NCBI RefSeq assembly: GCF_001730305.1
Contig: NZ_MIJY01000044.1
Coordinates: forward strand, 186,001-250,000
Length of the DNA: 64,000 bases
Direction of reading: 5' to 3'
Source: Enterococcus termitis
Lineage (GTDB): Bacteria > Bacillota > Bacilli > Lactobacillales > Enterococcaceae
The notes beneath the pieces were generated by a model, which worked only from the letters and a program-made list of their open reading frames with translations, did not search any database and was not told the DNA's origin. Positions 35,897 to 44,776 of the stretch are shown in pieces. Each line of letters starts with the position of its first letter. The first letter of the stretch is position 1. Position numbers and translations under genes: made by a program.

Positions 35897-36531
35897 TCTT
35901 CTGCCTCCCTTAATGCTTTAGGAGTTATTTTTTTCTCTAGTAAACCTAGCAATAAATCTGCCGCTAAAGCTAAAATAGTTACAGGAATCGTTCCTGCAAA
36001 AATCAAATTGGGCTGATAATTATTCAATCCGCTGAAAATGAAATCTCCAAGTCCGCCCGCTCCAATATAAGAAGCTAACGTTGCCCATGCAATCACATAA
36101 ACAGCTGCTAGGCGAATCCCCGCCATGATCGTTGGCATAGCAATCGGCAATTCAACCATAAAAATCGATTGGCTGTTGGTCATACCCATTCCTTTTGCAG
36201 CATCTTTATAATCAGAGCTGACTTCTTTGATCCCAATATACGTATTTCGTAAAATCGGCAGCAAAGAGTAAATGAACAATGCAATGATTGCTGGAATTTT
36301 CCCAACCCCGAAAATCGGGATCATCAAAGCGAGTAATGCTAGAGATGGTACTGTTTGTAAAGCACTAGTAAGTCCAATGATAATAGCCGCTGTTCTTTTC
36401 GTACGTGTTAATAAAATACCAATCGGAACAGCTAGTAAAATACCTAAGCCAAGCGCCATTCCAGAGATAAAAATATGCTCACCAATTTTTGTAACGAGTT
36501 CATTTCCTCGTTCTAAAAGAAACTGATTCAT
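35893..36531 (-). CDS. opuCB: Osmoprotectant ABC transporter permease OpuCB
   Basis: This 212-residue permease has about five to six membrane segments and the EAA loop [22 protein letters not shown]. It is homologous to OpuCD in the same operon, so the channel is a heterodimer. It starts three bases after the OpuCA stop. The C-terminus is rich in charged residues ([16 protein letters not shown]). Confidence 0.93.
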   Translation of the reverse strand: MNQFLLERGNELVTKIGEHIFISGMALGLGILLAVPIGILLTRTKRTAAIIIGLTSALQTVPSLALLALMIPIFGVGKIPAIIALFIYSLLPILRNTYIGIKEVSSDYKDAAKGMGMTNSQSIFMVELPIAMPTIMAGIRLAAVYVIAWATLASYIGAGGLGDFIFSGLNNYQPNLIFAGTIPVTILALAADLLLGLLEKKITPKALREAEE

Positions 36532-36534
36532 TTT

Positions 36535-37719
36535 TTACACCTCCGCTTGAGGTTGTGTGACATCTGTTGTTTCTGTTTCATTTGTAGAATCTTCTTCGCC
36601 CCAAATAACGTCATACACGATATCTACAAGAGAAGCTCTGGTCAAGATTCCGACCACTTTTTGCTGATCATCAACAACAGGAACATATTTTAAGCCTCGT
36701 TTTAAAATACGTTGTAAAGTATCCCGCAATAGAGATGATTTTTTTACAAAGAAAACTTTTGGATTCATGATATCACTCACACTAGTCGCTTTTGTTCTAC
36801 GCCGATCAAGTGTTTCAACATCGATAAAGCCTTTCAAGACACCAGTACCATCAACCACTAATAGTGTATCCACCCGTTTTTCTCTCATGAGTTTGATCGC
36901 TTCGGAAAGTGATTTTTCAGGTGTAATAGTAATCGCATTGTTCAGCATTACTTCACCAACGGTTGTGATATCCGGTTTGGCTTGAATTAAGCGGTCTTCA
37001 CCAATCAACTCTTCCACAAACTCGTTGACAGGATGACGTAAGATATTATCCGGCGTATCAAATTGGATAACTTTACCTTCACTCATAATAGCGATCCGGT
37101 TTGCTAGTTTTAATGCCTCATCCATATCATGTGTAACAAAGACAATCGTTTTACCCAAACGCTCTTGTAGATCTTTGACTAAATCCTGTAAAGAATCTCT
37201 TGTGATTGGGTCTAAAGCTCCAAAGGGTTCGTCCATCAAAATGATATCTTGATTTGCAGCGAGTGCTCGCACAACACCGATCCGTTGTTGCTGCCCACCA
37301 GATAATTCATTTGGATAACGATCAAGCATTTCTCTAGGAAGCTCAACCAAATCGATCATTTTTTCTGCAATTTTATTTCGTTCTTCTAAATCAATTTTTA
37401 ATAATTTTGGCACAAGTACGATATTTTCTCTGATCGTCATGTGCGGCATCAATCCAATGTTTTGAATCACATAACCGATCTTTCGGCGCAGTTCTACAGG
37501 ATTGATCGTTTGAATATCCTCGCCATTGATTAAAATCTTGCCCTTTGATGGATCAGTCATTCGATTGATCATCCGCATTGATGTAGTCTTTCCGCTACCA
37601 CTAGTTCCGATAAAGCAAATAAATTCACCCTTATCGAAAGACAAATTGACATCATCCACAGCGATTTTACCGCCTTTGTAGATCTTTGAAACATGTTGAA
37701 ACTCTATCAACTTTTCCAC
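36535..37719 (-). CDS. opuCA: Osmoprotectant ABC transporter ATPase with CBS domains, OpuCA
   Basis: The GTG start at 37719 (VEKLIEFQHVSKIYKGG) gives 394 residues; the open frame to 37863 adds a basic, unlikely extension. It has Walker A (GTSGSGKTTS), the LSGGQQQR signature, Walker B (IILMDEPFGALD) and the switch His in FVTHDMDEAL. A pair of CBS domains follows from about residue 250 to 375 (AITITPEKSLSEAIKLMREK, VFFVKKSSLLRDTLQRILKR). CBS domains in OpuA/OpuC ATPases sense ionic strength or c-di-AMP. It is the first gene of opuCA-CB-CC-CD. Confidence 0.94.
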   Translation of the reverse strand: MEKLIEFQHVSKIYKGGKIAVDDVNLSFDKGEFICFIGTSGSGKTTSMRMINRMTDPSKGKILINGEDIQTINPVELRRKIGYVIQNIGLMPHMTIRENIVLVPKLLKIDLEERNKIAEKMIDLVELPREMLDRYPNELSGGQQQRIGVVRALAANQDIILMDEPFGALDPITRDSLQDLVKDLQERLGKTIVFVTHDMDEALKLANRIAIMSEGKVIQFDTPDNILRHPVNEFVEELIGEDRLIQAKPDITTVGEVMLNNAITITPEKSLSEAIKLMREKRVDTLLVVDGTGVLKGFIDVETLDRRRTKATSVSDIMNPKVFFVKKSSLLRDTLQRILKRGLKYVPVVDDQQKVVGILTRASLVDIVYDVIWGEEDSTNETETTDVTQPQAEV

Positions 37720-37917
37720 CCCAAATTCTTTTTTTGATTTTTTCTTTTTGACGAAACTTTCTTGTTTGATACCTGATAACAAACAATTCCATACTACTAG
37801 TATGCTACAAAATAGCGATTTGGACAAATCAGAGGTTTTTTTTAGAGAAAAGAAGTGTAGCAAAAAGAGAAAAATAGCTTTTGAAAATCGTTAAAATAGT
37901 TTAGAACTATTATTCTA

Positions 37918-37961
37918 TTGACAATAGTTGGAAAGCTTAGTATATTGTTGTCTAGTTACTA
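37918..37961 (+). promoter_or_regulatory. Promoter and operator-like palindromes of the glycosyltransferase operon
   Basis: TTGACA (37918-37923) and TATATT (37941-37946) are spaced by 17 bases, a near-ideal promoter. The palindrome CTATTGACAATAG (37915-37927) overlaps the -35. A second palindrome, TAGTTACTA (37953-37961), sits at the expected transcription start and is identical to one at the padR promoter. Confidence 0.75.
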
Positions 37962-37994
37962 TTGTTTTATGAATAATAGAAGGGGTAAGAAAAA

Positions 37995-39980
37995 ATGGGA
38001 AATGTTGGTTTAGCTTATTTGGTATTTAGTTTGAGCTATTTATATTTGTTTTATTTTATAGCGAAAAAGAAGGAATCTTTTCGCAAATTTGTATTAGCAG
38101 GATTTGTTATTATTCAAGTTATTTATTTATCTTGGCGCTTGGTGTATACGATACCGACTGGAAATGGGGTTGAGATCATTGCTGGAAGTTTCTTGTATTT
38201 GGCAGAATTTATGGGGTTTGTTCAGGCGTTTACACTGGTCTTTTTATTTTGGAAGCCATACAAACGGCAAGAAAAAAAACTAGATGCATTGAAAGAGCTG
38301 CCTACTGTGGATATTTTGATAGCAACATATAATGAAAATATTGAAATTCTAGAAAGAACGGTTGTGGGCTGTTTATCGATCGATTATCCAAAAGAATTAT
38401 TGAACATTTATTTATGTGATGATGGTGATCGGGAAATCGTCAAAAAACTAGCAAAAAAACATCATATCGGGTTTATCGCTCGTCCGACCCACGAACATGC
38501 CAAAGCGGGAAATTTGAACTATGCCTTAACGCAAACGAAGGGGCAGATCATTGTGACGCAAGATGCAGATATGGTTCCGAAAAAGGAATTTTTACAACGA
38601 ACGTTAGGTCACTTCTCAGATAAAAAAATTGGTTTTATTCAAACCCCGCAAACTTTTTTTAATTCTGATATCTTTCAGCACAATTTGTATTTGGATGGTG
38701 AAATCAATAATGAACAAGACTTCTTCATGCGCAGTTTAGAAGAAGGAAAAGACCGATTTAATGCTGTTCTATATGTAGGCAGCAATGCGCTGTTCAGACG
38801 AGAGGCACTGGATTCGATCGGCGGTTTTACGACAGGTGTGATCACAGAAGACATGGCAACAGGCTTATTGCTGCAAAACAATGGCTGGCAAGGTATTTTT
38901 GTGAACGAAGCACTCGCTTCAGGACTATCCCCTGAAACCTTGGCTGATTATATAAAACAAAGAGATCGCTGGGGACGCGGAAATGTTCAAGTTATTAAAA
39001 AATATACATTAAAAAAATTGAAAAACTTGTCCTTTATTCAAAAATGGTTTTATTTGGATGGTGTTATTTACTGGTATTCAGGTGTGTATAAACTGATTTA
39101 TTTGATTTGTCCATTTCTGTATTTAATGTTCAATATTTCAAGTCTGAAAACAAGCTTCGCACACTTGCTGATATTCTGGCTGCCGGCGTTTGTTTCGGGA
39201 AGCTTGATGTATAAAACAGTAGCGAGAAAAAAATATAATTCCTTCATAAGTAATATCTATGAATTAGTCACAGCGCCGCAAGTATCATGGGCGGTTTGGA
39301 AAGAAACGTTGTTTAGCGCGAAAAAAAATAAAAAGTTCCATGTTACCGTTAAAGGCGTCCAAGGGACCAAAGGCTACTTTGACTGGCGCAACTGCAAAGG
39401 ACAGATTTTATTATTAGGCATCAATATAGTTACATTGATATACGCCATTTTTCAATTGTACAGTCAACAATCTCAATGGCAGCAGATTCTATCTATTAAT
39501 TTTTATTGGCTGCTATACAACATTATCAGTCTCGTGGTTGCTGTTAGTGTAGCCTACGAACGTCCACGTTTACCAATGAATATCCCAGTAGATTATCAGG
39601 GGAAAATAGTGAAAGAAGATCAAATAATTCCAGTTCAAATCAATTATTTAGGTGAACGAAGTGTGATCATCACCGTCGATCAAACCGATCCCTTTCTAAG
39701 CCTTTTGCTAAATCAAGAGGAAGCCAGACTTTCTTTTCAAAAAATAAAAGATGTAAAAATGAGTCGTTCGCGTATATTTAATTTAAGAGGGAAAGTTGAG
39801 ATCACATTTAAGGTCCAAAAACTTTCTCGCAAAAACCACTACCGCTGGTTAGGGCTGATCTATTCAGATACCGCACATGTGGGGGATATCCATTCAATCC
39901 GAGTGAAATTTTACACGCTATTCAAGTATATTTTTAAAAATAAAAAAGACGCACGAAAAAATCAACAGTTACTGTCATAA
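37995..39980 (+). CDS. Cellulose synthase-like family 2 glycosyltransferase (BcsA-like)
   Basis: This 661-residue membrane glycosyltransferase has segments at residues 5-20, 30-50 and 65-85, then the GT2 domain. The catalytic motifs are DILIATYNE, the DxD in QDADMVP, TED in VITEDMATG, and the QxxRW-like KQRDRWGRG (about residues 320-330). Several C-terminal membrane segments and a PilZ-like beta domain (about residues 535-640) follow. It polymerises a sugar nucleotide and exports the chain; the polymer is unknown. No BcsB, BcsC or diguanylate cyclase is nearby. It heads an apparent three-gene operon with a lipoprotein and a secreted coiled-coil protein. Confidence 0.88.
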   Translation: MGNVGLAYLVFSLSYLYLFYFIAKKKESFRKFVLAGFVIIQVIYLSWRLVYTIPTGNGVEIIAGSFLYLAEFMGFVQAFTLVFLFWKPYKRQEKKLDALKELPTVDILIATYNENIEILERTVVGCLSIDYPKELLNIYLCDDGDREIVKKLAKKHHIGFIARPTHEHAKAGNLNYALTQTKGQIIVTQDADMVPKKEFLQRTLGHFSDKKIGFIQTPQTFFNSDIFQHNLYLDGEINNEQDFFMRSLEEGKDRFNAVLYVGSNALFRREALDSIGGFTTGVITEDMATGLLLQNNGWQGIFVNEALASGLSPETLADYIKQRDRWGRGNVQVIKKYTLKKLKNLSFIQKWFYLDGVIYWYSGVYKLIYLICPFLYLMFNISSLKTSFAHLLIFWLPAFVSGSLMYKTVARKKYNSFISNIYELVTAPQVSWAVWKETLFSAKKNKKFHVTVKGVQGTKGYFDWRNCKGQILLLGINIVTLIYAIFQLYSQQSQWQQILSINFYWLLYNIISLVVAVSVAYERPRLPMNIPVDYQGKIVKEDQIIPVQINYLGERSVIITVDQTDPFLSLLLNQEEARLSFQKIKDVKMSRSRIFNLRGKVEITFKVQKLSRKNHYRWLGLIYSDTAHVGDIHSIRVKFYTLFKYIFKNKKDARKNQQLLS

Positions 39981-39995
39981 AAGGAGCCAAGACGC

Positions 39996-40685
39996 ATGAA
40001 AAAAAAGAGAATAATCATTTTGTTAGCTTTAATCGTTGTTGTTTTTACAGGATGCACAAACAGTGCTGATCCCAAAGAAGTTACGACAGCATTCATTAAT
40101 AATGTCATTTATGGTAAAGATAAAGAGAATGGTGAAAAGTATTTTTATGACCTAGATGTATCCAATCAAAAAGGGTTGATCGACGATTTTTCTGAATTAT
40201 TTGGACTAACGGAAAAACAAGCAAAAGAATTAGCAGAGATTTATCAAGAAAAATTAGACGAAGAAACAAGCTTTTCTGTAAAAATGAAGAACGATAAAAC
40301 TAAAAAATATGAAGCAGTGATAACCGTAACTGGTTTGGATCAGTCTAAATTCGACCAAATCGTTGATAAAAAAACAGATGAAGAATTAGTTGTATGGTTG
40401 CAAAGTAAGGGGTACGATACGATTAAATCATTGGATGATATTGACAAACTGACTGATGAAAAACAATTAAACGATCTATTAAATGAGCTGTCAAAATTAA
40501 AGGATAAGGACCTTGATCGTATTCAATTTGAAGCTTTGAAAAAGACATTTAAAGAATTAAAAGCCGGATCAAAACCTAAAACAATTCATATAGAGCTGGA
40601 ACAAGATAAGAAAGAAAAGAAATATTGGAAAATTATCGATGAAGAAAAACGCTTCGACGAATTACTGGAGGCCTTCCAAGGATAA
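39996..40685 (+). CDS. Lipoprotein of the glycosyltransferase operon
   Basis: This 229-residue protein has a signal peptide with lipobox VFTGC (Cys at residue 20) and a charged helical extracellular domain (DPKEVTTAFINNVIYGKDKE, then repeated Asp/Lys-rich helices). It starts 15 bases after the glycosyltransferase gene with aaaggagcc. It is similar in style to DUF5105-type lipoproteins; I do not claim family membership. It may assist polymer export or retention at the surface, inferred only from context. Confidence 0.8.
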   Translation: MKKKRIIILLALIVVVFTGCTNSADPKEVTTAFINNVIYGKDKENGEKYFYDLDVSNQKGLIDDFSELFGLTEKQAKELAEIYQEKLDEETSFSVKMKNDKTKKYEAVITVTGLDQSKFDQIVDKKTDEELVVWLQSKGYDTIKSLDDIDKLTDEKQLNDLLNELSKLKDKDLDRIQFEALKKTFKELKAGSKPKTIHIELEQDKKEKKYWKIIDEEKRFDELLEAFQG

Positions 40686-40723
40686 GGATAGTAAAGAAAT
40701 ATGTTGATTAAGGAGAAGTTAGG

Positions 40724-41278
40724 ATGAAAAAATTTATATTATTTTGCATAGCTCTGTTAATGATCGGTGTGGGTACAACTCAAATGGGCAGTAATGCAGA
40801 TGCTGCTTTCTCAAAAGATGAGGCTGTAAGAGAACGCTTCGCATTAAAAAAAGAGCGGCTGTCGAAAATTGTTTCTCAAAAAATCGCTCGCGTAGAAAAT
40901 TCAATCAAAACTAAGCTGAAGGAACAAGAAATCAAAAAAAATCAAAAACAAAAAGAAGAAGCGAAAAAAGCAGCGGAGAAACAGGCAGAAGAAAAAGCAG
41001 CAGAGAGCCAAGCTCAAAATGCTGAAGCCCAAGCCGCAGAGCAACAAGCCCAGGTTGAAGTCGAACAACCGCCTGCGGTCTACCAGCCAGAAGAGGCTGC
41101 TCCAGTAGAGGAAAACACAGGCGGGGCAGAGGCTGTTTCGGGAGCTTCGGGTAATTGGCAGGAAAGAAATCAAAAAAATAGAGAATGGGGTAACCAGCTC
41201 AGCGATCCTAATTTGACACCGGCAGAACGTCAAGGTATCATTCAAGAGAAAAAGAATTACAACCGTAATAACTATTAA
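40724..41278 (+). CDS. Secreted coiled-coil, Ala/Glu/Gln-rich protein
   Basis: This 184-residue protein has a cleavable signal peptide (MKKFILFCIALLMIGVGTTQ, probable cleavage after SNADA). A basic coiled coil follows (residues about 45-100), then a low-complexity Ala/Glu/Gln/Pro region and a C-terminal segment with WQERNQKNREWGNQLSDPN. No membrane anchor or sorting signal is seen. It is the third gene of the glycosyltransferase operon. It could bind the polymer or wall; function is unknown. Confidence 0.75.
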   Translation: MKKFILFCIALLMIGVGTTQMGSNADAAFSKDEAVRERFALKKERLSKIVSQKIARVENSIKTKLKEQEIKKNQKQKEEAKKAAEKQAEEKAAESQAQNAEAQAAEQQAQVEVEQPPAVYQPEEAAPVEENTGGAEAVSGASGNWQERNQKNREWGNQLSDPNLTPAERQGIIQEKKNYNRNNY

Positions 41279-41394
41279 CAAGCTGAGCAATAGGTTGTCC
41301 CAACGAATAAATAGGTAGCAGATTCCGCTATTTCTCAAAACAAAAATAGTTGCTTTTGGGCGAAGACGTTGTTTTGAATCAATAGGTACAAAAA

Positions 41395-41424
41395 TTGGTC
41401 ATGGTTGTTTTTCATAGTTACTAT
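41395..41424 (+). promoter_or_regulatory. padR promoter with palindromic operator candidate
   Basis: TTGGTC (41395-41400) and TACTAT (41419-41424) are 18 bases apart. The -10 lies inside the palindrome ATAGTTACTAT (41414-41424), consistent with PadR autorepression. The 9-base core TAGTTACTA recurs at 37953-37961. Confidence 0.5.
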
Positions 41425-41491
41425 ATTTCAGATAAGAGTTTGAAAACGGTCAGTAATTTGTCAATCAAAACTGTGGTAAGGGGATTGAGCG

Positions 41492-41809
41492 ATGAGGGCT
41501 TCAAGCCAATTTAAAAAAGGTGCTTTAGAAATGTGCGTGCTCCACTTTATTCAAAAAGAAGATCGATACGGCTATGAACTAACACAGCGAGTGAATCAAT
41601 TCATACCAATCACTGAGGGAGCACTTTATCCGGTTTTACGCCGGCTAGTCAAAGAGTCTTATTGTATTATTTACGCCAAAGAGTCACCAGATGGTCCTTC
41701 AAGAAAGTATTATCAGATCACAGAAAAAGGACAAGAATATTTGGCGCTTTTAGAACATGATTGGGATGAATTTGTTGAACAAGTAAATGAATTGAGGAGG
41801 GCAGATTAG
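41492..41809 (+). CDS. PadR-family transcriptional regulator
   Basis: This 105-residue winged-helix regulator has the PadR pattern: KGALEMCVLHFIQKEDRYGYELTQRV, then ITEGALYPVLRRLVKE (recognition helix and wing), GPSRKYYQITEKG and a short C-terminal dimerisation helix. The next gene, an envelope-stress type membrane protein, overlaps its stop by one base (tagtg). PadR/HAAS-DUF4097 pairs respond to cell-envelope stress in Firmicutes. It probably represses its own operon. Confidence 0.92.
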   Translation: MRASSQFKKGALEMCVLHFIQKEDRYGYELTQRVNQFIPITEGALYPVLRRLVKESYCIIYAKESPDGPSRKYYQITEKGQEYLALLEHDWDEFVEQVNELRRAD

Positions 41810-43362
41810 TGAGTACGATGGAGGAATATTTAGACAAACTAAAAGCTGCTTTTGCTGAAGAAGATATAGAAGAATTCAACGAGTTAAAAGAAGATCTATT
41901 AGAGCAATTAGCTGTTTGTTTAGAAGAAGGTCAGACAGAAGCAGAAGTCGTAGCTAGACTTGCTTCGCCTCAAGAAATTGCTGCAGACTATTATGCTGAT
42001 TTAAGCTTAGATGCAGCAATCAATGCTAAAACTTCTGTGGTTCCCAGAGAAGAAATTCAAGATGTTTTTATTCAGACACAGAAAAAAAGAATGCAAAGAG
42101 TGTTAAAAACAGCTGTTAGAGTGCTGAAACCATTAGCATTACTGTTATTATTATGCGCATTCTCTTTTTTTCTAATCTATATAGTCAAAGAATTGTATGA
42201 AGAAAAGAATCTTGCAGGTATTCCTTTGGTTTTTTGTTTGCTATTATCAGCGTTGATTTTTCAATTACTGAAAAGTTGGTTTTATGAAAAGAAACGGGTG
42301 ATCAATTATTTATCTGCAATAACTTTTGTATTAGGTCTAGGAACATTATTGGTATTTTCCCTAACAGATCGTTTGTTGTACACGGGCAGACAATATTACA
42401 AAGAAATTAAACTTTCATCAAGTGACCATGCTTCTTTTAGATTGGATTCAGATGCAGATGTTGAGATCACAACGGTAGAAGTTTCTAGTGCAGAAAAACC
42501 AAGCTTGATGGTTAAAGGAAGATTTAAAGAAAGTGATATTCAGAAAATCGAAACAGGTACATATAAAAAGAAAGTTGATTTAACATTGGATGAAGAAAAT
42601 ATTTTTGATACGTTCACCAAAACGGGGCGTTCAGAAGTGATGTTCTTTATTCCAAAAGGAACTATTTTGGATGACTTTAACTTAAAGCTTACCCAAGGAG
42701 ATTTACGACTACTGGATATCCAGACAAAAAACTTTGACCTGGACCTAGAGTCAGGAGATGTCTACGCCAAGAATATCATAGCGGATGAGGGACACGTAGA
42801 AAGTGATTTCGGAGATGTGATCATAGAAGAATCTGCCATGAATTTAGCTGTTAAAAGTGAGTCTGGGAAAACGGTTATTACAGGAATGCTAGGCGATTTG
42901 GCTATAGAAGGAAGCCGTGGTTTATCTATTTTGAAATTTTTACGCTCAGAAAACATTGTCTTGAATAATCATTCAGGACGGATGATTTTAGAAGACACTG
43001 AGACGAAAAAATTAAAAGCGACAGCAACTGACGGTCAAGTGATTGTCAAACGGACGAAGGGCGACTTGTTCATGAGTAATGAAGAAGGAAAGATCGTATC
43101 AGAGGAAAATCAAGGGAATTTACAAATGAAAAACATTTCTGGACCGATCATTTCAATTCAAGATAGTAAAGTAAATGCCCGAGTATCCAGCAAGTCTGGA
43201 TTTATCAAATGGCTGCAAGACCCTAACCAGGCAGTAAATATTGAGGCCAGCACAGAAACGGGTGAAATAAAAAACGATTTTGCTACGATTCCTAGTGGAG
43301 AATATACTGTCAAGGTGCAATCAAAGACTGGCGATGTTAAAATTCTGAAAAAAGTTGAGTAA
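41809..43362 (+). CDS. HAAS/DUF1700 and DUF4097 domain membrane protein
   Basis: This 517-residue protein starts at GTG 41809 after gaggaggg. The N-terminal HAAS-type helical domain (MEEYLDKLKAAFAEEDIEEF, LASPQEIAADYYADL) is followed by three membrane segments at about residues 100-120, 135-150 and 165-185. A long beta-helix DUF4097 region follows, with repeated short strands such as DLDLESGDVYAKNI, VESDFGDVIIEES and VKSESGKTVI. Such proteins act with PadR regulators in envelope-stress responses. The ligand or signal is unknown. Confidence 0.87.
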   Translation: MSTMEEYLDKLKAAFAEEDIEEFNELKEDLLEQLAVCLEEGQTEAEVVARLASPQEIAADYYADLSLDAAINAKTSVVPREEIQDVFIQTQKKRMQRVLKTAVRVLKPLALLLLLCAFSFFLIYIVKELYEEKNLAGIPLVFCLLLSALIFQLLKSWFYEKKRVINYLSAITFVLGLGTLLVFSLTDRLLYTGRQYYKEIKLSSSDHASFRLDSDADVEITTVEVSSAEKPSLMVKGRFKESDIQKIETGTYKKKVDLTLDEENIFDTFTKTGRSEVMFFIPKGTILDDFNLKLTQGDLRLLDIQTKNFDLDLESGDVYAKNIIADEGHVESDFGDVIIEESAMNLAVKSESGKTVITGMLGDLAIEGSRGLSILKFLRSENIVLNNHSGRMILEDTETKKLKATATDGQVIVKRTKGDLFMSNEEGKIVSEENQGNLQMKNISGPIISIQDSKVNARVSSKSGFIKWLQDPNQAVNIEASTETGEIKNDFATIPSGEYTVKVQSKTGDVKILKKVE

Positions 43363-43383
43363 CTGAAAGACTGAAACGATTCT

Positions 43384-43437
43384 AAAATAAAAAAGAGAGT
43401 GGAATGAGGCAAAGTAATCGTCTAATTTCACTCTCTA
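43384..43437 (-). terminator. Minus-oriented terminator-like hairpin downstream of the DUF4097 gene
   Basis: AGAGAGT (43394-43400) pairs with ACTCTCT (43430-43436), extended by GGAAT/AATTTC. On the minus strand it is followed by a TTTTTTATTTTA tail, on the plus strand only by AAATATA. It therefore best fits a minus-strand transcript, although no minus-strand gene is apparent. Confidence 0.45.
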
Positions 43438-43474
43438 AATATAAATAGGGATCGTCATAACAAAAGGAGTAAGT

Positions 43475-43987
43475 ATGTTTAATAAAAGGAAAATTAACAT
43501 GTGGTTTCATCAAGGAGAGCTAGCTGTAAATGCAAAAGATCAGGAGCAGGCTGTCTATTTTTTTAAGCTGGTCATAGAAACATCAATTAAGTCTGGTGGT
43601 ATTCAGCTGAATGAATGTTTCAATGCATTGGTTTATTTAGGAGATATATATAATGAAGAGAGATGCTTTGAAGAAGCGGAGTTACTTTATCAGATGGCGG
43701 CTGGCTTAGATCATAATGCAAAATATGTTTTATTGGTGAATGACCTATTTCATGATGACTCTGGTTATCACGAAGATAAAAAACTGTGGTTGAAAAAGAA
43801 TATGATTGATTATACCGACATTATTCAATCAAGAAAAAAGAACAGCTGGCAATTTCTTATTGATGAAAAGACCATAAAATATAAAAAAGCGTCATTGGTT
43901 GGCGTAAGAGAAGAGACAAACGAAAAAAATACAATGGACGATGCGTTCTGGTCATATGAAGATTCCCTTGACACATCAACTTTTTAA
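43475..43987 (+). CDS. TPR-like hypothetical protein
   Basis: This 170-residue soluble protein starts after aaaggagtaa. Residues about 8-90 form two to three TPR-like helical pairs (ELAVNAKDQEQAVYFFKLVI, ALVYLGDIYNEERCFEEAEL), and the C-terminal half is charged with no recognised motif. No catalytic residues are evident, and a protein-interaction role is likely. No functional neighbour is apparent. Confidence 0.75.
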   Translation: MFNKRKINMWFHQGELAVNAKDQEQAVYFFKLVIETSIKSGGIQLNECFNALVYLGDIYNEERCFEEAELLYQMAAGLDHNAKYVLLVNDLFHDDSGYHEDKKLWLKKNMIDYTDIIQSRKKNSWQFLIDEKTIKYKKASLVGVREETNEKNTMDDAFWSYEDSLDTSTF

Positions 43988-44101
43988 GACAATATAAGTC
44001 AATCAAAATCATGAAAAAACAAAAGAAATAGAAATTATCCTTACAGTTTGTTGACTATGAAATTATTTTTCTTTAAAATGAGTAGTAGATAGAAATGAAT
44101 A

Positions 44102-44214
44102 AAATAAAAAAGGCACTTCATAAATCAGTTGGCGCTGATTCATGAAGCCCTGAGAAGTCAGATAACGCTGACCAATCAAGTTGCCCTGTCAATGTGTAAC
44201 ATCGACACTTTCCA
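44102..44214 (-). ncRNA. Candidate minus-strand small RNA
   Basis: Read on the minus strand, a weak promoter (TAAAAT at 44219-44214) is followed by hairpin GTGT/ACAC, then GGTCAG/CTGACT. A strong terminator follows: CTTCAT and AATCAG arms (44116-44128) with CTGATT and ATGAAG (44135-44147), then a TTTTTTATTTT tail. There is no minus-strand gene upstream for this terminator to serve, so a roughly 105-base RNA is the simplest explanation. Confidence 0.4.
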
Positions 44215-44298
44215 TTTTACTCAATTTTGAGAAAAATATCTAGAACTTTCTTTTTAGAGGTCTAGTTGGATCGTAAGATGCTTATTTACTGAACATGC

Positions 44299-44334
44299 AA
44301 TGGTGTTGGCGTATTTTGCCAGCACCATTTTTTT
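44299..44334 (+). terminator. Plus-strand terminator in the long gap
   Basis: AATGGTGTTGGC pairs with GCCAGCACCATT around a six-base loop, followed by TTTTTTG. It lies about 310 bases after the TPR-like gene and may end that transcript. Confidence 0.85.
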
Positions 44335-44351
44335 GTTTTGTTTCTATCTGG

Positions 44352-44696
44352 GAAGTGTGGAAATGGCGAGTGAGAGGACTTCTGAATAAGCCGATAGTCG
44401 GAATGAATGTAACTCCGCTTATTTTCACGCTTCTATGAACGATCAAGAATACAATAAATTGGACGGTTAACGTTTAGGTGGTAATGTTCGTTTCGATTTA
44501 AAAAGTTTTCGATCGTTCAAAGATGCGGACAGGTATAAGTGCAGAGATGAGATCAAATGAAGTGGCAGTGGAGCTCGTTGGATTTCATCTGAAGCTATAT
44601 CTGTTCGCATTTTTAAGCATGATTCAGCCAAAGCATGGCAGCTGTGATTTGCTTTGCAACATGCAGCCCAAAGCAGTAGGGGGCCTTTTTTGATTT
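44352..44696 (+). ncRNA. Candidate multi-helix structured RNA upstream of queA
   Basis: Consecutive long helices fill this gene-free stretch: 44352-44364 with 44421-44433 (13 pairs with G-U), TGAACGATC 44436-44444 with GATCGTTCA 44511-44519, and ATGCGGACAG 44523-44532 with CTGTTCGCAT 44601-44610 followed by TTTT. A fourth hairpin (TGCTTTG/CAAAGCA, about 44650-44680) precedes GGCCTTTTTTG. The layout suggests a structured RNA or long leader. It does not fit RNase P, tmRNA, SRP RNA or a canonical T-box. Confidence 0.4.
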
Positions 44697-44776
44697 GTCA
44701 GCTGCTTTCTTCATAGCCATATAGAACAAAAAATGTTAGAATAGCCAAGACAAATCAAGTAGAGAGAGTGACAAAT

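Noticed and set aside
44470-44520. Possible T-box (AGGTGGTAA flanked by AACG and CGTT)
   Set aside because: The canonical AGGGTGGNACCGCG is not met, no specifier-loop stem I is recognisable, and queA is not an aminoacyl-tRNA related gene.
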